Notes: a model not told the origin generated them from the sequence alone. A DNA stretch of 64,000 bases from Eubacterium sp. (GCA_017430325.1 JAFRNE010000007.1:220606-284605), one strand, 5' to 3'; counted from the first letter of the stretch, positions 40,479-50,272 are shown. A program made the numbers and translations.

Positions 40479-40595
40479 CAAAATCATTCGCCGAACCAGT
40501 CTGCTTCGCAGTCTGTCGGTTCTGAAAATCATCATGTCTTCATGATTTTCAAAATCATTCGCCGAACCAGCCTGCTTCGCAGTCTGTCGGTTCTG
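40479..40595. repeat. 46-bp direct repeat pair with hairpins
   Basis: Two copies (40479-40524 and 40550-40595) differ at one base (T40500, C40571). Each can fold through GAACC/GGTTC and CTGC/GCAG arms. The 25-base spacer carries a perfect 9-bp inverted repeat, GAAAATCAT and ATGATTTTC. The element lies just downstream of tRNA-Gly (minus) and upstream of the thioesterase start. Confidence 0.9.
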
Positions 40596-40621
40596 CGAAC
40601 CTCATTTTCGGGTACAAAAAA

Positions 40622-40693
<72 letters not shown>

Positions 40694-40790
40694 ATTTTGT
40701 TGTGGTGTGTCACCTGCAACGATATGTATATTATCACGGTGAGCATCTAATGTCAACAATTATTTTTTAAATTTTTTTATTTTTTTCTGA

Positions 40791-42143
40791 TCACATTAAA
40801 CCACGTATAAATACGATGATTGCAAGCACCGGAAGTACGTATTTAAAGTACGGAATAAGACGCTTTGACATTCGCATTCCTTTTCCTGTATTTGTCTCTT
40901 CCAGATAGTTTTCTGCTCCCCATCCGAATTTCCAGGTGCAAAAAATAACATAAATAATGGAACCCAGCGGAAGGATTATATTTCCCACCAGGAAGTCCTC
41001 AGAATCAAGGACACCTCTTGATCCGATAAGCTTAACATTCTTCCATACATTGAAACCAAGCACGCATGGTATGCTTCCAATAAGAACAAGCACACAGTTG
41101 GCCGCAATTGCTTTTAGTCTTGTCCAGCCGAGATTATCCATAAGACTGCGTACCAGATTCTCAAATACAGCTGTTACGGTCGAAAAGCTTGCAAATACCA
41201 TAAAGATGAAGAACATGGTTCCCCATATTCTTCCACCACTCATATCAGTAAATATCTGTGGAAGGGTAACAAATATAAGTGAAGGTCCCTGATCCGGCTC
41301 AACATTAAAGGCAAAGCATGCCGGAAAGATTATAAGGCCGGACATAATCGCTATAAAGGTATCAAGTCCAACTATCTTAACGGATTCACTGGTCAGAGTG
41401 TTCTCCCTATTCATATAGCTTCCAAATATTTCCATAGAGCCGATACCTATGCTCAATGTAAAAAAAGCCTGACACATGGCACCGGATATAACATTGTCCC
41501 AGCCTGCTTCGCTTGCTTTTGATACGTCCGGAAGAAGATAGAATTCAACACCTTCCCCTGAGCCCTTGATTATAAGGCTGTTGACCGCAAGTACAATGAT
41601 AAGAAGCAGCAATCCTATCATCATAAATTTGGAAACTCGTTCAAGCCCTTTCTGAACGCCAAAGCTTATAACAAGGAAACCAATTATAACAATAAGTGCC
41701 ATAAACAGCATCATCTCGATTGGGCTGTCCAGAAGCCTGGCAAATACTGCTCCGGTCTCTTCTTTTTTTACGCCCTCAAAGTCACCCTTCAGGTATTTCC
41801 AGAAGTAAGCCAGCATCCAACCTGAAACTGTCGTATAATACATCATAAGCAGAGCTGAGCCGCCATAAGCGATCCAACCATATATATGCCAGCGATGTCC
41901 ATCCTTCTGGAGTTTCTTCATAGCTCTCATAGTTGTCATCTTGCTGGCTCTTCCTACTGCCAGCTCCATTGTAAGCACAGGGATGCCCATGATAGCCAGA
42001 AATACAAGATAAAGGACAACAAATATAGCACCGCCGTTCTGACCTACCATGTAAGGAAAGCGCCATACATTACCTATTCCTATAGCGCATCCTGCACTGA
42101 CCAGTATGAAACCAAGTCTGCTTTTAAAGCCTTCTCTTTCCAT
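40791..42143 (-). CDS. Sodium-dependent (NSS family) transporter
   Basis: The 450-residue protein of about 12 transmembrane helices belongs to the LeuT/TnaT-type neurotransmitter:sodium symporters that take up amino acids. The N-terminal signature FILVSAGCAIGIGNVWRFPYMVGQNGGA (Na and substrate site) is intact, as are GIPVLTMELAVGR and FFTLSIGIGSMEIFGSYM. The substrate is not readable, but amino acid uptake is likely. Its ATG follows the birA stop with no gap and its ribosome-binding site lies inside birA, so the two are translated together. Confidence 0.93.
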   Translation of the reverse strand: MEREGFKSRLGFILVSAGCAIGIGNVWRFPYMVGQNGGAIFVVLYLVFLAIMGIPVLTMELAVGRASKMTTMRAMKKLQKDGHRWHIYGWIAYGGSALLMMYYTTVSGWMLAYFWKYLKGDFEGVKKEETGAVFARLLDSPIEMMLFMALIVIIGFLVISFGVQKGLERVSKFMMIGLLLLIIVLAVNSLIIKGSGEGVEFYLLPDVSKASEAGWDNVISGAMCQAFFTLSIGIGSMEIFGSYMNRENTLTSESVKIVGLDTFIAIMSGLIIFPACFAFNVEPDQGPSLIFVTLPQIFTDMSGGRIWGTMFFIFMVFASFSTVTAVFENLVRSLMDNLGWTRLKAIAANCVLVLIGSIPCVLGFNVWKNVKLIGSRGVLDSEDFLVGNIILPLGSIIYVIFCTWKFGWGAENYLEETNTGKGMRMSKRLIPYFKYVLPVLAIIVFIRGLM

Positions 42144-43154
42144 CTATGCATTCCTTCCCATCTTGATCTCGCCTGTAAATATCTTATCCTCTGTTCCATC
42201 TTCTGAAACCACCAGGAGAGACCCGTCATCACATACTTTTTTAACAACACCTATGGTTTTAACATATTCAGTGCTGTTAATCCCTGAACCATCAGCTTCG
42301 CCGGAAGCTTTAACAGCTCTTTCATATCCAACCCTCTTACCGACAACAATATTATGACTGATATATTCCGGCATAAATGCAGCCGCATCAAAAGTATCAA
42401 ACAGCTCAAGAAGATTAGAAACCACCCCTGCTATGATACGGTTCCTTGTGATATCCTCAACATAAAGCGAAGATGCAATATTTGACAGTTCTTCAGGAAA
42501 ATCTTCTTTCCTGACATTGATACCGATTCCCACAACTATATTTTCTGCCATGCCGGTTTCAAGATCTGTAACAGCCTCCGTCAGGATACCACAGACCTTC
42601 CTATCTCCCACAAATATATCATTGACCCATTTGATACCCGGTTTTATATCTGTAAGCTTCTCTATCGCTCTGACTACCGCTACAGCAGCCGCCATTGTTA
42701 TCATCATAGGATTCTTGACTCCGCCCGGAATCCTGTAGATAAGCGACATATAAATACCGCTGTCAGCAGGTGAATAAAAGCTTCTTCCAAGCCTTCCTCT
42801 TCCTCTGGTCTGCTGATTTGCAACAAGCAGCATACGGTCAATATTCTCGCTTATCAGCATTCTTTTCGCTTCATTATTCGTGGAATCAATAACATCATAA
42901 ACCTTGATCTTCAGAGCCTTATCTTCTTCAGGCAAAGCTGTCCTTATACCCTGTTCTGAAATGATATCATTCTCCTCAGCCAGATAATAGCCGCTGTTAT
43001 GTCCTGATATGATCTCATAACCGCTTTTCTTCAGCTGATTGATAGTTTTCCACACAGCATTTCTCGAAACACTGTATTTGTCAGCCAGATACTGACCCGA
43101 AAGCGGCACTCCTCTATTCTCTTCTAATTCTCTTATGATGTCATCCTTTAACAT
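42144..43154 (-). CDS. birA: Biotin ligase/repressor BirA
   Basis: The bifunctional protein attaches biotin to acyl carrier proteins and represses biotin genes. The 336-residue protein has an N-terminal winged helix (SGQYLADKYSVSRNAVWKTINQLKKSGYEI) followed by the ligase domain. Visible are the biotin/adenylate loop GRGRLGRSFYSPADSGIYMS, the KWVNDIFVGDRKVCGIL region and VGIGINV. A C-terminal SH3-like domain follows (VGYERAV). Length fits group II BirA, with DNA binding. It is coupled to the NSS transporter. No biotin synthesis genes or BirA sites were recognised in the window. Confidence 0.95.
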   Translation of the reverse strand: MLKDDIIRELEENRGVPLSGQYLADKYSVSRNAVWKTINQLKKSGYEIISGHNSGYYLAEENDIISEQGIRTALPEEDKALKIKVYDVIDSTNNEAKRMLISENIDRMLLVANQQTRGRGRLGRSFYSPADSGIYMSLIYRIPGGVKNPMMITMAAAVAVVRAIEKLTDIKPGIKWVNDIFVGDRKVCGILTEAVTDLETGMAENIVVGIGINVRKEDFPEELSNIASSLYVEDITRNRIIAGVVSNLLELFDTFDAAAFMPEYISHNIVVGKRVGYERAVKASGEADGSGINSTEYVKTIGVVKKVCDDGSLLVVSEDGTEDKIFTGEIKMGRNA

Positions 43155-43193
43155 TGTTCTGTCCTTTGATATATTTCCAAAATTCTTACAATA

Positions 43194-43236
43194 ACGAGAA
43201 AATGCATATACCTGCTATGATACATGCATTTTTCGT
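43194..43236 (-). terminator. Likely terminator after the patatin gene
   Basis: A 16-17-bp imperfect stem with arms around TGCATATA and TACATGCA lies four bases after the patatin stop at 43240. The 3' arm ends in T-rich DNA on minus. Confidence 0.6.
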
Positions 43237-43239
43237 GAA

Positions 43240-44115
43240 TTACTCTTTTATATTTTTGATAAAAGCTTTAAGTTCCTCGATACAGTTCATAGCGTCGTAA
43301 CGGCCAAGTTTGTACATTCTCTTAATCTTATCTGTATCCTTTTCAGCACGGCTTACCTTGATCTCCCTGCTCGGTCTGATGACAAATACATCACCGGACT
43401 CTACAAGCTCATCAACCCTGGCAAGTGATTCATTATATACCTTGCTTCTGTTCTCGGCAGCCTCGATATATTCAGGATAATCCTTATACATAAGCTTCAT
43501 GATCTTAACTGCCTTGCTGTCCTTCTTAACATATCCCTCAGGTCTTGTAAGGATGCAGATATTCTTCTTGAAGCCTTCATTGATCATAAAGTCGATCGGA
43601 ATACTGTCAGTATTTCCGCCGTCCTGGAGCTTCATGCCTCTATATTCAACTATTTCGGAAACCATCGGAAGTGATGCGGAAGCACGAACTGCATCCATAT
43701 CATCCGTCCTAAGGTCATAAAGCCTTACATATTCTGCTTTACCTGTCTCTACGTTACTGCAGCAGGCATATACAGGTTTCTTCTTTGCCGTCTCTGCAAA
43801 GAGATCATAATCAAAAGGATAAAGCTTCTCCGGAATCTCATGATAACAGAATTCTGTCTCACAGATATTTCCGGTCTTGAAATACGATTTCATACTCATG
43901 AATCTCGGATTACTTCTGTATTTAAGGGTATATCTTATATTTCTTCCCAGCTGCTCAGAAGCGTAGCAGATACCATGCAGTATACCTGCAGATACACCTA
44001 CAAGTCCGTCAACCTCTATATCATTCAGCAGAAATTCATCAAGAACGCCTGCAGTATATATTCCTCTCATTCCGCCGCCTTCAAGAACAAGGCCGATCTT
44101 ATCCTTTTCTTCCAT
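43240..44115 (-). CDS. Patatin-like phospholipase
   Basis: The 291-residue protein has the patatin core: LVLEGGGMRGIYTAGVLDEF (oxyanion loop GGGMRG), the nucleophile Ser in GVSAGILHG, and Asp in LQDGGNTDSIPIDF. This is a Ser-Asp dyad lipase acting on acyl esters of phospholipids. No signal peptide is seen, so it is cytosolic or peripheral. The C-terminal 90 residues are helical (KIMKLMYKDYPEYIEAAENRSKVYNESLARVDEL) and typical of the small bacterial YjjU/YlbK-like group. A single gene between birA and an Lrp regulator. Confidence 0.9.
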   Translation of the reverse strand: MEEKDKIGLVLEGGGMRGIYTAGVLDEFLLNDIEVDGLVGVSAGILHGICYASEQLGRNIRYTLKYRSNPRFMSMKSYFKTGNICETEFCYHEIPEKLYPFDYDLFAETAKKKPVYACCSNVETGKAEYVRLYDLRTDDMDAVRASASLPMVSEIVEYRGMKLQDGGNTDSIPIDFMINEGFKKNICILTRPEGYVKKDSKAVKIMKLMYKDYPEYIEAAENRSKVYNESLARVDELVESGDVFVIRPSREIKVSRAEKDTDKIKRMYKLGRYDAMNCIEELKAFIKNIKE

Positions 44116-44207
44116 ATTTCCGCCTTTCTGATATACAAATAATCCCGCCTGATAATATGTTCACAAAATATATCATCAGACGATCATAAACCTCTCTTTA
44201 CCTGATA

Positions 44208-44648
44208 TTAAACGATAGCTGTCTCTTCCTTAATGGTTCTGAGCACGATATGTGTCTCTGTATTTGCAACACCCTCGTAGCCCTTTATAACCTTATAAAC
44301 GTTATCAAGACCCTCTGTATTGTCTGTAACGATCCTCAACACGAAATCGAACTCACCCGTCTGATAATAGCAGGCCTCAATACTGTCATTCTCCTTCACA
44401 AGCTCTACAAAACCGTCATAGTAGTCAGGATGCTTAAGGCTGACATCCATAAGGGCAACCATTGTATTTCCCATCTTTGCCTGATCAACATCAATAGTAT
44501 AACCCTTGATGATGCCTGAGCTCTCAAGCTTCTTGATACGCTCTATTACTGCCGATACCGAAAGTCCTATCTCCTCACTCATAGCCGAAGCTGTAAGTCT
44601 CGCATTCTTTCTGAGACTCTTAAGTATCTGAATATCCATATTATCCAT
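44208..44648 (-). CDS. Lrp/AsnC family transcriptional regulator
   Basis: The 146-residue protein starts at ATG 44648, seven bases after AGGTGAT. The N-terminal winged HTH (LDIQILKSLRKNARLTASAMSEEIGLSVSAVIERIKKLES-type) is followed by a RAM/ACT-like ligand domain with GNTMVALMDVSLKHPDYYDGFVE and ETHIVLRTIKEETAIV. Such regulators sense amino acids and dimerise or form octamers. It lies 13 bases after the LtaS-like gene on the same strand. Its targets are unknown. Confidence 0.9.
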   Translation of the reverse strand: MDNMDIQILKSLRKNARLTASAMSEEIGLSVSAVIERIKKLESSGIIKGYTIDVDQAKMGNTMVALMDVSLKHPDYYDGFVELVKENDSIEACYYQTGEFDFVLRIVTDNTEGLDNVYKVIKGYEGVANTETHIVLRTIKEETAIV

Positions 44649-44661
44649 AGTTATCACCTGA

Positions 44662-46794
44662 TTACCTTTCATTATGTTCGTTAACGCCATTACCGTAAAC
44701 AGCTTCGTCGATAACGCTGTAATAATTCGTATTTACTATCGAACTGGCCATATTGAACTTGTTGCTGACCAGATTGTTTACGCTGTCAATATAATCCTCC
44801 GAAACCTCACGCATGGTAAGATTCGTAACCTCGCCGTCATTTGCATCATACATGCAATAATCCGTTATCCAGCTTCTGTCATTAAATACGATCAGTGCCG
44901 GACTGTCGGAAAGTATATCCTGACCAACCATCATTCTTGAATCATAAGGAAGCCCCATAAGATTAAGAACTGTCGGAAGTATATCAAGGCTAGAGCAATA
45001 CTTTGTTACCTCAACATGCTTATCCATCGACGGTGAATAGATAATGAGCGAATTCTTGTACCACTCAAATGTATTTCCAAGTGTCTTGCCTGCAAGCTCG
45101 TCAACCACCTCTTTATTATCATACGGAACATGATCCGCACAAAGAACTATAAGAGTATTGTCTGCTATTCCGGCATCCTCGAGCTTTTTCTCAAGAGAAG
45201 CCATAGCAAGCTCAAGCTCATACTGGCAGGCAATATATGCCTTGGTCGTTTCGGTATAATCAAGATTCTCAACAAGATCACGATGTCTCGAAGCCATCTC
45301 ATTACCACCAAAGTTGTACATAACGTGACCGCTTACAGTCAGATAATATGTATGGAATGGCTGATCCTTTGCATATTCGTCAAAGGTCGTATCAATCATT
45401 CTAAGATCCGACTGAGGCCAGAGCTGTCCGCCGTTCTCATATCTTTCAGGTTCCCATCCGTTACCTACGCCATACCATGAATATCCCATATTAGGATGAG
45501 AAATATCTCTGTCATAGTAGGTATAATCATTATTATGATAGCCTGTTACCTTATAGCCCTCGCGAAGGAGCTGCTGAGAAAGGGTGAACAGCATATCATT
45601 CTGCCTGTCACCGCAGCGAGCCATAGAAAGATAACCACCGTTCATAGGCATAAGACCTGTAAGGTCAGCATACTCACCACCGAGTGTCGAACCATACCAG
45701 AGCGGTGTGTAGAAATTCTTGAAATAAAATCCCTGGTGTATCATCTTATAAAGTGTCGGTGTTCTCTGTTTATCTACAACATATCCGTCGAAGCCTTCCG
45801 CAACGACAAATATCAGATTGTAGCCTTTGAACATTCCGGTATATTCATTTTTATTTGTCGGAGTAACTGTTCTGATATATTCATGAAGAGCGATGATATC
45901 AGAATCATCCTCCTCTGCAATCAATTTATCAAAATCGATATCAAGCACGTTTGGCGAGGTATCGATAATAACCTCGGTTGTAGGCTCCTCCGTCGTAACC
46001 TCTTCTGTTGTAGTATTCTGAGTAGTTGCTTCGGTAGTCGCTTCAGTCGTAGCCTCTGTCATATCATCAATATAAAGCGGATTACCTTCATCCTGGAAGC
46101 TTACCTTACCCTTGCTGTCACTATTAAATAGCTCAAGATACAATGTTTCTGTAACACCAAGCTTTCTGACGGACATATCAACCGACTGATAGCTTTCGAT
46201 CAGCTTATATGGACTGTAAAGTCCATCATCTGATGCAGATACCGATAATTTCATGACAATAAATATCATTACCAGACCGGCAACATCAAACAAATAGCCC
46301 TTAATGGTATGTCTCTTGAAATCAAATTTTCTCCAGACAAATACAATATATACAACCAGCGGAATAAGCATTATAAGCAGCTTCCACCAGTCCGCTTTAA
46401 GCTCACTTGCTATAACATCCGTAAAATCAAGAGCCTGATCCGCCGTACCTATCGAGCCGGTTAGCGACAGATGCGTTGCAAATACACCATAATAAACTGT
46501 ATGGGCTATAAAGAACGCCATAACAGTGATGGTCAGAATAAGACCTGTGATCTTCGCAGGAAGTCCTCCTATAAGACTTACAAGCAATCCTAAGGCATAA
46601 CCAAAAAGAAGTCCGAAGATCATCTTGAGGCCAAGATACTCACCGTATTTTCCGGTTATCAGCCAATGAAATACGGTTTCATAAAAAATAAGAAGCACAG
46701 CAAAGTAACACTCAAGTGACTTTGCTGCCCTCCCTAGTGCTTCAATAATATTTCCCAGACGACTTCCGGATAAGTTGTTTATTATCCTGGACAT
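44662..46794 (-). CDS. LtaS-like membrane sulfatase-family protein with TTE linker
   Basis: The 710-residue protein has about five transmembrane helices (30-185) and a Thr/Glu linker of TTEA repeats (about 244-275). An extracellular sulfatase-fold domain (about 320-640) follows. NLIFVVAEGFDGYVV supplies a metal Glu (about 333), WYGSTLGGEYADLTGLMP has the nucleophile Thr at about 370, and CADHVPYDNKEVV has Asp/His ligands near the end. LtaS-like enzymes transfer glycerol phosphate, but this group is diverse and the substrate is uncertain. It follows a 49-residue membrane ORF by 14 bases, its ribosome-binding site overlapping that stop. It is translated with it and precedes the Lrp gene. Confidence 0.85.
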   Translation of the reverse strand: MSRIINNLSGSRLGNIIEALGRAAKSLECYFAVLLIFYETVFHWLITGKYGEYLGLKMIFGLLFGYALGLLVSLIGGLPAKITGLILTITVMAFFIAHTVYYGVFATHLSLTGSIGTADQALDFTDVIASELKADWWKLLIMLIPLVVYIVFVWRKFDFKRHTIKGYLFDVAGLVMIFIVMKLSVSASDDGLYSPYKLIESYQSVDMSVRKLGVTETLYLELFNSDSKGKVSFQDEGNPLYIDDMTEATTEATTEATTQNTTTEEVTTEEPTTEVIIDTSPNVLDIDFDKLIAEEDDSDIIALHEYIRTVTPTNKNEYTGMFKGYNLIFVVAEGFDGYVVDKQRTPTLYKMIHQGFYFKNFYTPLWYGSTLGGEYADLTGLMPMNGGYLSMARCGDRQNDMLFTLSQQLLREGYKVTGYHNNDYTYYDRDISHPNMGYSWYGVGNGWEPERYENGGQLWPQSDLRMIDTTFDEYAKDQPFHTYYLTVSGHVMYNFGGNEMASRHRDLVENLDYTETTKAYIACQYELELAMASLEKKLEDAGIADNTLIVLCADHVPYDNKEVVDELAGKTLGNTFEWYKNSLIIYSPSMDKHVEVTKYCSSLDILPTVLNLMGLPYDSRMMVGQDILSDSPALIVFNDRSWITDYCMYDANDGEVTNLTMREVSEDYIDSVNNLVSNKFNMASSIVNTNYYSVIDEAVYGNGVNEHNER

Positions 46795-46808
46795 TTAGTT
46801 ATTCTCCT

Positions 46809-46958
46809 TTAGAAAAGAATGTTTCTTCTGTTTCTGAGAAGTGATGCGCCTGTAACAATGTTAAGGACACCAAATACAATACCTGCTACGATAAGAAGTA
46901 TACCTGTAACGATACTTCTTGCTCCACCCTTTTTAAGAACTTTATATACTCTTTCCAT
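46809..46958 (-). CDS. 49-aa single-pass membrane protein
   Basis: ATG at 46958 follows AGGAG by seven bases. The peptide has a basic start (MERVYKVLKKGGARS), a hydrophobic span (IVTGILLIVAGIVFGVLNIVTGA) and a basic end (LLRNRRNILF). The stop lies 14 bases before the LtaS-like ATG, whose ribosome-binding site overlaps the stop, so the two are probably coupled. I do not recognise a family. Confidence 0.6.
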   Translation of the reverse strand: MERVYKVLKKGGARSIVTGILLIVAGIVFGVLNIVTGASLLRNRRNILF

Positions 46959-46991
46959 ACCCTATCTCCTAACTTCACTTGATCATTATAA

Positions 46992-47654
46992 TTACTGAAT
47001 TCCATACTGTTCATAGTATGCATTGATTCTAGCCATAAGCTCTTCGTCGAGCATTCCTTTTTCGGTGAGGTACTCGATAACTTCCTTCATTGATACGATA
47101 GCGTGAGCATCAAAGCCGTAAAGCTCCTTGATCTCGTCGAGAGCTGTCTTGTCGTCGCTCTTACCCTTCTCGCATCTGTTGAGAGAAACCATAAGGCCAA
47201 CTATCTTAACATCGCCCTGTGCCTTAACGATCGGAATAGTCTCCTCCATTGATTTACCTGAAGTGGTAACATCCTCAACAACTACAACTCTGTCGCCATC
47301 CTTTATAGGGCTTCCAAGAAGGATACCAACATCACCATGATCCTTCTCCTCCTTACGGTTTGAGCAATATCTTACTTCCTTACCGTAAAGCTTGCTGTAT
47401 GCAATAGTTGTAGCAACACTGATAGGAATACCCTTATATGCAGGTCCAAATATCACATCAAAGTCATCACCATAGGTCTCGTGAATCGCCTTAGCATAAA
47501 ACTCACCAAGCTTCATGAGCTGTGTGCCTGTGATATAAAGTCCGGCATTCATAAAAAATGGTGACTTTCTACCACTCTTCAATGTAAAGTCTCCGAACTT
47601 CAGAACCTTACTATCCAACATAAAATCAACAAATTCCTGCTTATATGCTTCCAT
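46992..47654 (-). CDS. pyrE: Orotate phosphoribosyltransferase
   Basis: This enzyme makes orotidine 5'-phosphate from orotate and PRPP. The 220-residue protein has the PRPP loop VVVVEDVTTSGKSMEE, the FGPAYKGIPISVATTIAY stretch and the catalytic-loop region RKEEKDHGDVG. Length and motifs match the long PyrE type. It lies between coaBC and the 49-aa ORF on the same strand. No other pyr genes or PyrR site were seen. Confidence 0.96.
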   Translation of the reverse strand: MEAYKQEFVDFMLDSKVLKFGDFTLKSGRKSPFFMNAGLYITGTQLMKLGEFYAKAIHETYGDDFDVIFGPAYKGIPISVATTIAYSKLYGKEVRYCSNRKEEKDHGDVGILLGSPIKDGDRVVVVEDVTTSGKSMEETIPIVKAQGDVKIVGLMVSLNRCEKGKSDDKTALDEIKELYGFDAHAIVSMKEVIEYLTEKGMLDEELMARINAYYEQYGIQ

Positions 47655-47737
47655 AGCTTAAAATCTCCTGTCAATTAATAAAACCGTAGTATATTTTATC
47701 ACAGAGACTGTCTTTTCGCAATATTATGATACATATT

Positions 47738-48937
47738 TTATGCCATGCTGTCATTGATCTCAGAAAGAATCTCATAAGCCGCTTCATCTTTTGTCATTAG
47801 AGGAAGCTCAACTGCTGAACCCTTCTTGATGATGGTAATTATATTTGTATCAACCTTATATCCTGCGCCCGGAACCTTAAGGTTATTTGCGCATATCATG
47901 TCCGCATTCTTCTTATCAAGCTTTGCGGTAGAATTCTCAAGCAGATTCTCTGTTTCCATAGAGAAACCGCAGAGGAACTGACCATCTTTCTTATTTTCGC
48001 CGAGGTATTTAAGAATGTCCTTGGTCCTCTTAAGAGGGATGCTCATACCACCTTCATGCTTCTTGATCTTATTATCAGCAACAGTCTCAGGTGTATAATC
48101 AGCCACTGCCGCAGACATTATTATGATATCATTTTCAGGCGCTCTGCTTGTGATAGCCTGGAACATATCTTCAGCAGTAACAATATCAACTCTGTTAACA
48201 TTGAGCGGAGTCTCAAGATTTACAGGTCCTGTAACAAGCGTTACATCAGCGCCTCTCTTGGCTGCAACTCTTGCAAGCGCAAAGCCCATCTTTCCCGAAG
48301 AATGATTGGTAATGATACGAACAGGATCGATCGGTTCCTCTGTAGGACCTGCCGAAATAAGTGCCTTCTTTCCAACCATATCATGCTCATATTCAACTGC
48401 ATTAAGTATATGCTCAACAAGTATTTCTTCCTTAGGAAGCTTACCCTTGCCTTCGTATCCGCATGCCAGATTGCCGAATTCAGAATCGATTATCTTATAG
48501 CCTCTTTTTCTGAGAACCTCGATATTCTCCTGAACCACTGGATTATCAAGCATATAGCCGTTCATTGACGGGCAGATAAGTATCGGGCATCTTGCAGGAA
48601 GGACTGTTGTTGTAACCATGTCATCTGCAATACCATGAGCAAGCTTACCGATGATATTTGCAGTTGCAGGCGCAATAAGGAAGCAGTCTGCTGACTGTCC
48701 TAGCGTAATATGCGGCACATTTACCGGGTCATCCGGCGTTTCATCAAAAGTATCTATATAAACCTTATTCTTTGTCAGAACTTCAAAGGTCTTAGGTGTA
48801 ATGAACTGGCAGGCATTTTTTGTCATAAGCACATGAACATCAGCGCCCATCTTATAGAGCATGCTTGCCACATTTGTCATCTTATATGCTGCTATTCCCC
48901 CGGAAATACCGAGTATTATCCTCTTCCCTTTAATCAT
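47738..48937 (-). CDS. coaBC: Bifunctional phosphopantothenoylcysteine decarboxylase/synthetase
   Basis: CoaBC carries out two steps of CoA synthesis: joining cysteine to phosphopantothenate and decarboxylating the product. The 399-residue protein starts MIKGKRIILGISGGIAAYKM at ATG 48937 after GGAG. The CoaC flavin half has the catalytic His in VPHITLG and PSMNGYMLDNP. The CoaB half has KALISAGPTEEPIDPVRIITNHSSGKMG. It lies 30 bases downstream of panD, so the operon runs from ketopantoate to 4'-phosphopantetheine, apart from pantothenate kinase. Confidence 0.97.
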   Translation of the reverse strand: MIKGKRIILGISGGIAAYKMTNVASMLYKMGADVHVLMTKNACQFITPKTFEVLTKNKVYIDTFDETPDDPVNVPHITLGQSADCFLIAPATANIIGKLAHGIADDMVTTTVLPARCPILICPSMNGYMLDNPVVQENIEVLRKRGYKIIDSEFGNLACGYEGKGKLPKEEILVEHILNAVEYEHDMVGKKALISAGPTEEPIDPVRIITNHSSGKMGFALARVAAKRGADVTLVTGPVNLETPLNVNRVDIVTAEDMFQAITSRAPENDIIIMSAAVADYTPETVADNKIKKHEGGMSIPLKRTKDILKYLGENKKDGQFLCGFSMETENLLENSTAKLDKKNADMICANNLKVPGAGYKVDTNIITIIKKGSAVELPLMTKDEAAYEILSEINDSMA

Positions 48938-48967
48938 TATATTTCTCCTTTTCACAAAAGCTGATCA

Positions 48968-49369
48968 TCAGTCTTCAATCATTTCGTCAGTAAGAAGTCC
49001 GTGCTTCTCATATCTCGTAACTCTAACGATATGATTGTCCTCATCAACAAATACAACCTTAGGAGGATTCTCCTTCAGTTCCTTTGCATCCATGATGGCA
49101 TAACACATGATGATTACCTTGTCGCCTGTAGAAACACAGCGGGCAGCAGCACCGTTGAGGCATATCATACCGCTTCCCCTGTCTCCGGCTATAACATAGG
49201 TTTCCAGTCTGTTGCCATTATCAACATCAACAACCTGAACCTTCTCATACTCCATGATACCGGCAGCTTCCATGAGCTCCTCGTCGATGGTGATACTTCC
49301 GACATAATTAAGTTCAGCCTGTACTACTGTTGCTCTATGAATTTTACCTTTAAGTGCGTTCAAAAGCAT
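48968..49369 (-). CDS. panD: Aspartate 1-decarboxylase
   Basis: PanD makes beta-alanine from aspartate. The 133-residue proenzyme has the Gly-Ser self-cleavage site in [14 protein letters not shown], which yields the pyruvoyl group, plus the active-site segment [25 protein letters not shown]. Length is normal. It is the third pan gene after panB and panC in the same operon. Confidence 0.97.
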   Translation of the reverse strand: MLLNALKGKIHRATVVQAELNYVGSITIDEELMEAAGIMEYEKVQVVDVDNGNRLETYVIAGDRGSGMICLNGAAARCVSTGDKVIIMCYAIMDAKELKENPPKVVFVDEDNHIVRVTRYEKHGLLTDEMIED

Positions 49370-49420
49370 ATCACATACCTCGTTCTTTCTATATTTAACC
49401 CGGCAAGCAAAATCTTATAA

Positions 49421-50272
49421 TTATCTAACATTCATAATGAAATTGTCGATCAATCTTACCTTGTTATTGATCTTTACTGCTACTGCGCAGAGGATTTCGC
49501 CTTCGATCTTCTCTACAGCTTCCATTGTCTCATTGTTAACGATCTCTACGTAATCGATGTCAGCCATTGGCTCTGAGTTGATGAGTTCCTTCATCTTCTC
49601 TACAACAACCTTAGGATCCTTCTGGCCGTCATTGATAATCTTCTTACCAAGCAGGAGGGAACGGCTCAGGATAAGGGCTGCCTTACGCTCTTTCTCGTCC
49701 ATATATGTATTTCTGCTGCTCATTGCGAGGCCATCCTCTTCACGAACGATAGGACATCCGATGATCTCGATATTCATGTTAAGGTCCTTAACCATTCTCT
49801 TTATAACTGCAAGCTGCTGAGCATCCTTCTGGCCAAAATATGCACGATCAGGCTGAACAATGTTAAAGAACTTATTTACTACTGTACAAACGCCTCTGAA
49901 ATGGATAGGTCTTGAAAGACCGCAGAGATGATTTGTAAGACCGTTCATATCAACGTATGTTACGAAGCCGTCCTTGTACATTTCTTCCGGCTCAGGAATA
50001 AATACAAGTCTTGCACCTGCTTCCTCGCAGATCTTAAGGTCTCTCTCGAGATCTCTTGGGTAGCTGTCCAGATCCTCTGTAGGACCAAACTGCATTGGAT
50101 TTACAAATATTGTTACAACAGTTCTTCTGTTTTCCTCAACTGACTTTGTGATAAGCGACTTGTGACCTTCGTGAAGGTAACCCATTGTTGTTACAAGTCC
50201 AACTGTCTTATCCTGCTTTCTCCATGCTGAAACGTGTGCTCTAACTTCTTCGATTGTCTTAACTACGTACAT
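49421..50272 (-). CDS. panC: Pantothenate synthetase
   Basis: PanC joins pantoate and beta-alanine with ATP. The 283-residue protein has TMGYLHEGHKSLI (HxGH nucleotide-binding motif), FVNPMQFGPTEDLDSYPRD, YFGQKDAQQLAVIKRMV and the KMSKS-like LAMSSRNTYM. The order panB-panC-panD is usual. Confidence 0.98.
   Translation of the reverse strand: MYVVKTIEEVRAHVSAWRKQDKTVGLVTTMGYLHEGHKSLITKSVEENRRTVVTIFVNPMQFGPTEDLDSYPRDLERDLKICEEAGARLVFIPEPEEMYKDGFVTYVDMNGLTNHLCGLSRPIHFRGVCTVVNKFFNIVQPDRAYFGQKDAQQLAVIKRMVKDLNMNIEIIGCPIVREEDGLAMSSRNTYMDEKERKAALILSRSLLLGKKIINDGQKDPKVVVEKMKELINSEPMADIDYVEIVNNETMEAVEKIEGEILCAVAVKINNKVRLIDNFIMNVR

Noticed and set aside
44149..44179. Imperfect stem between the Lrp and patatin genes as a terminator
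   Set aside because: Arms are AT-rich with mismatches and there is no T-run after it on minus.
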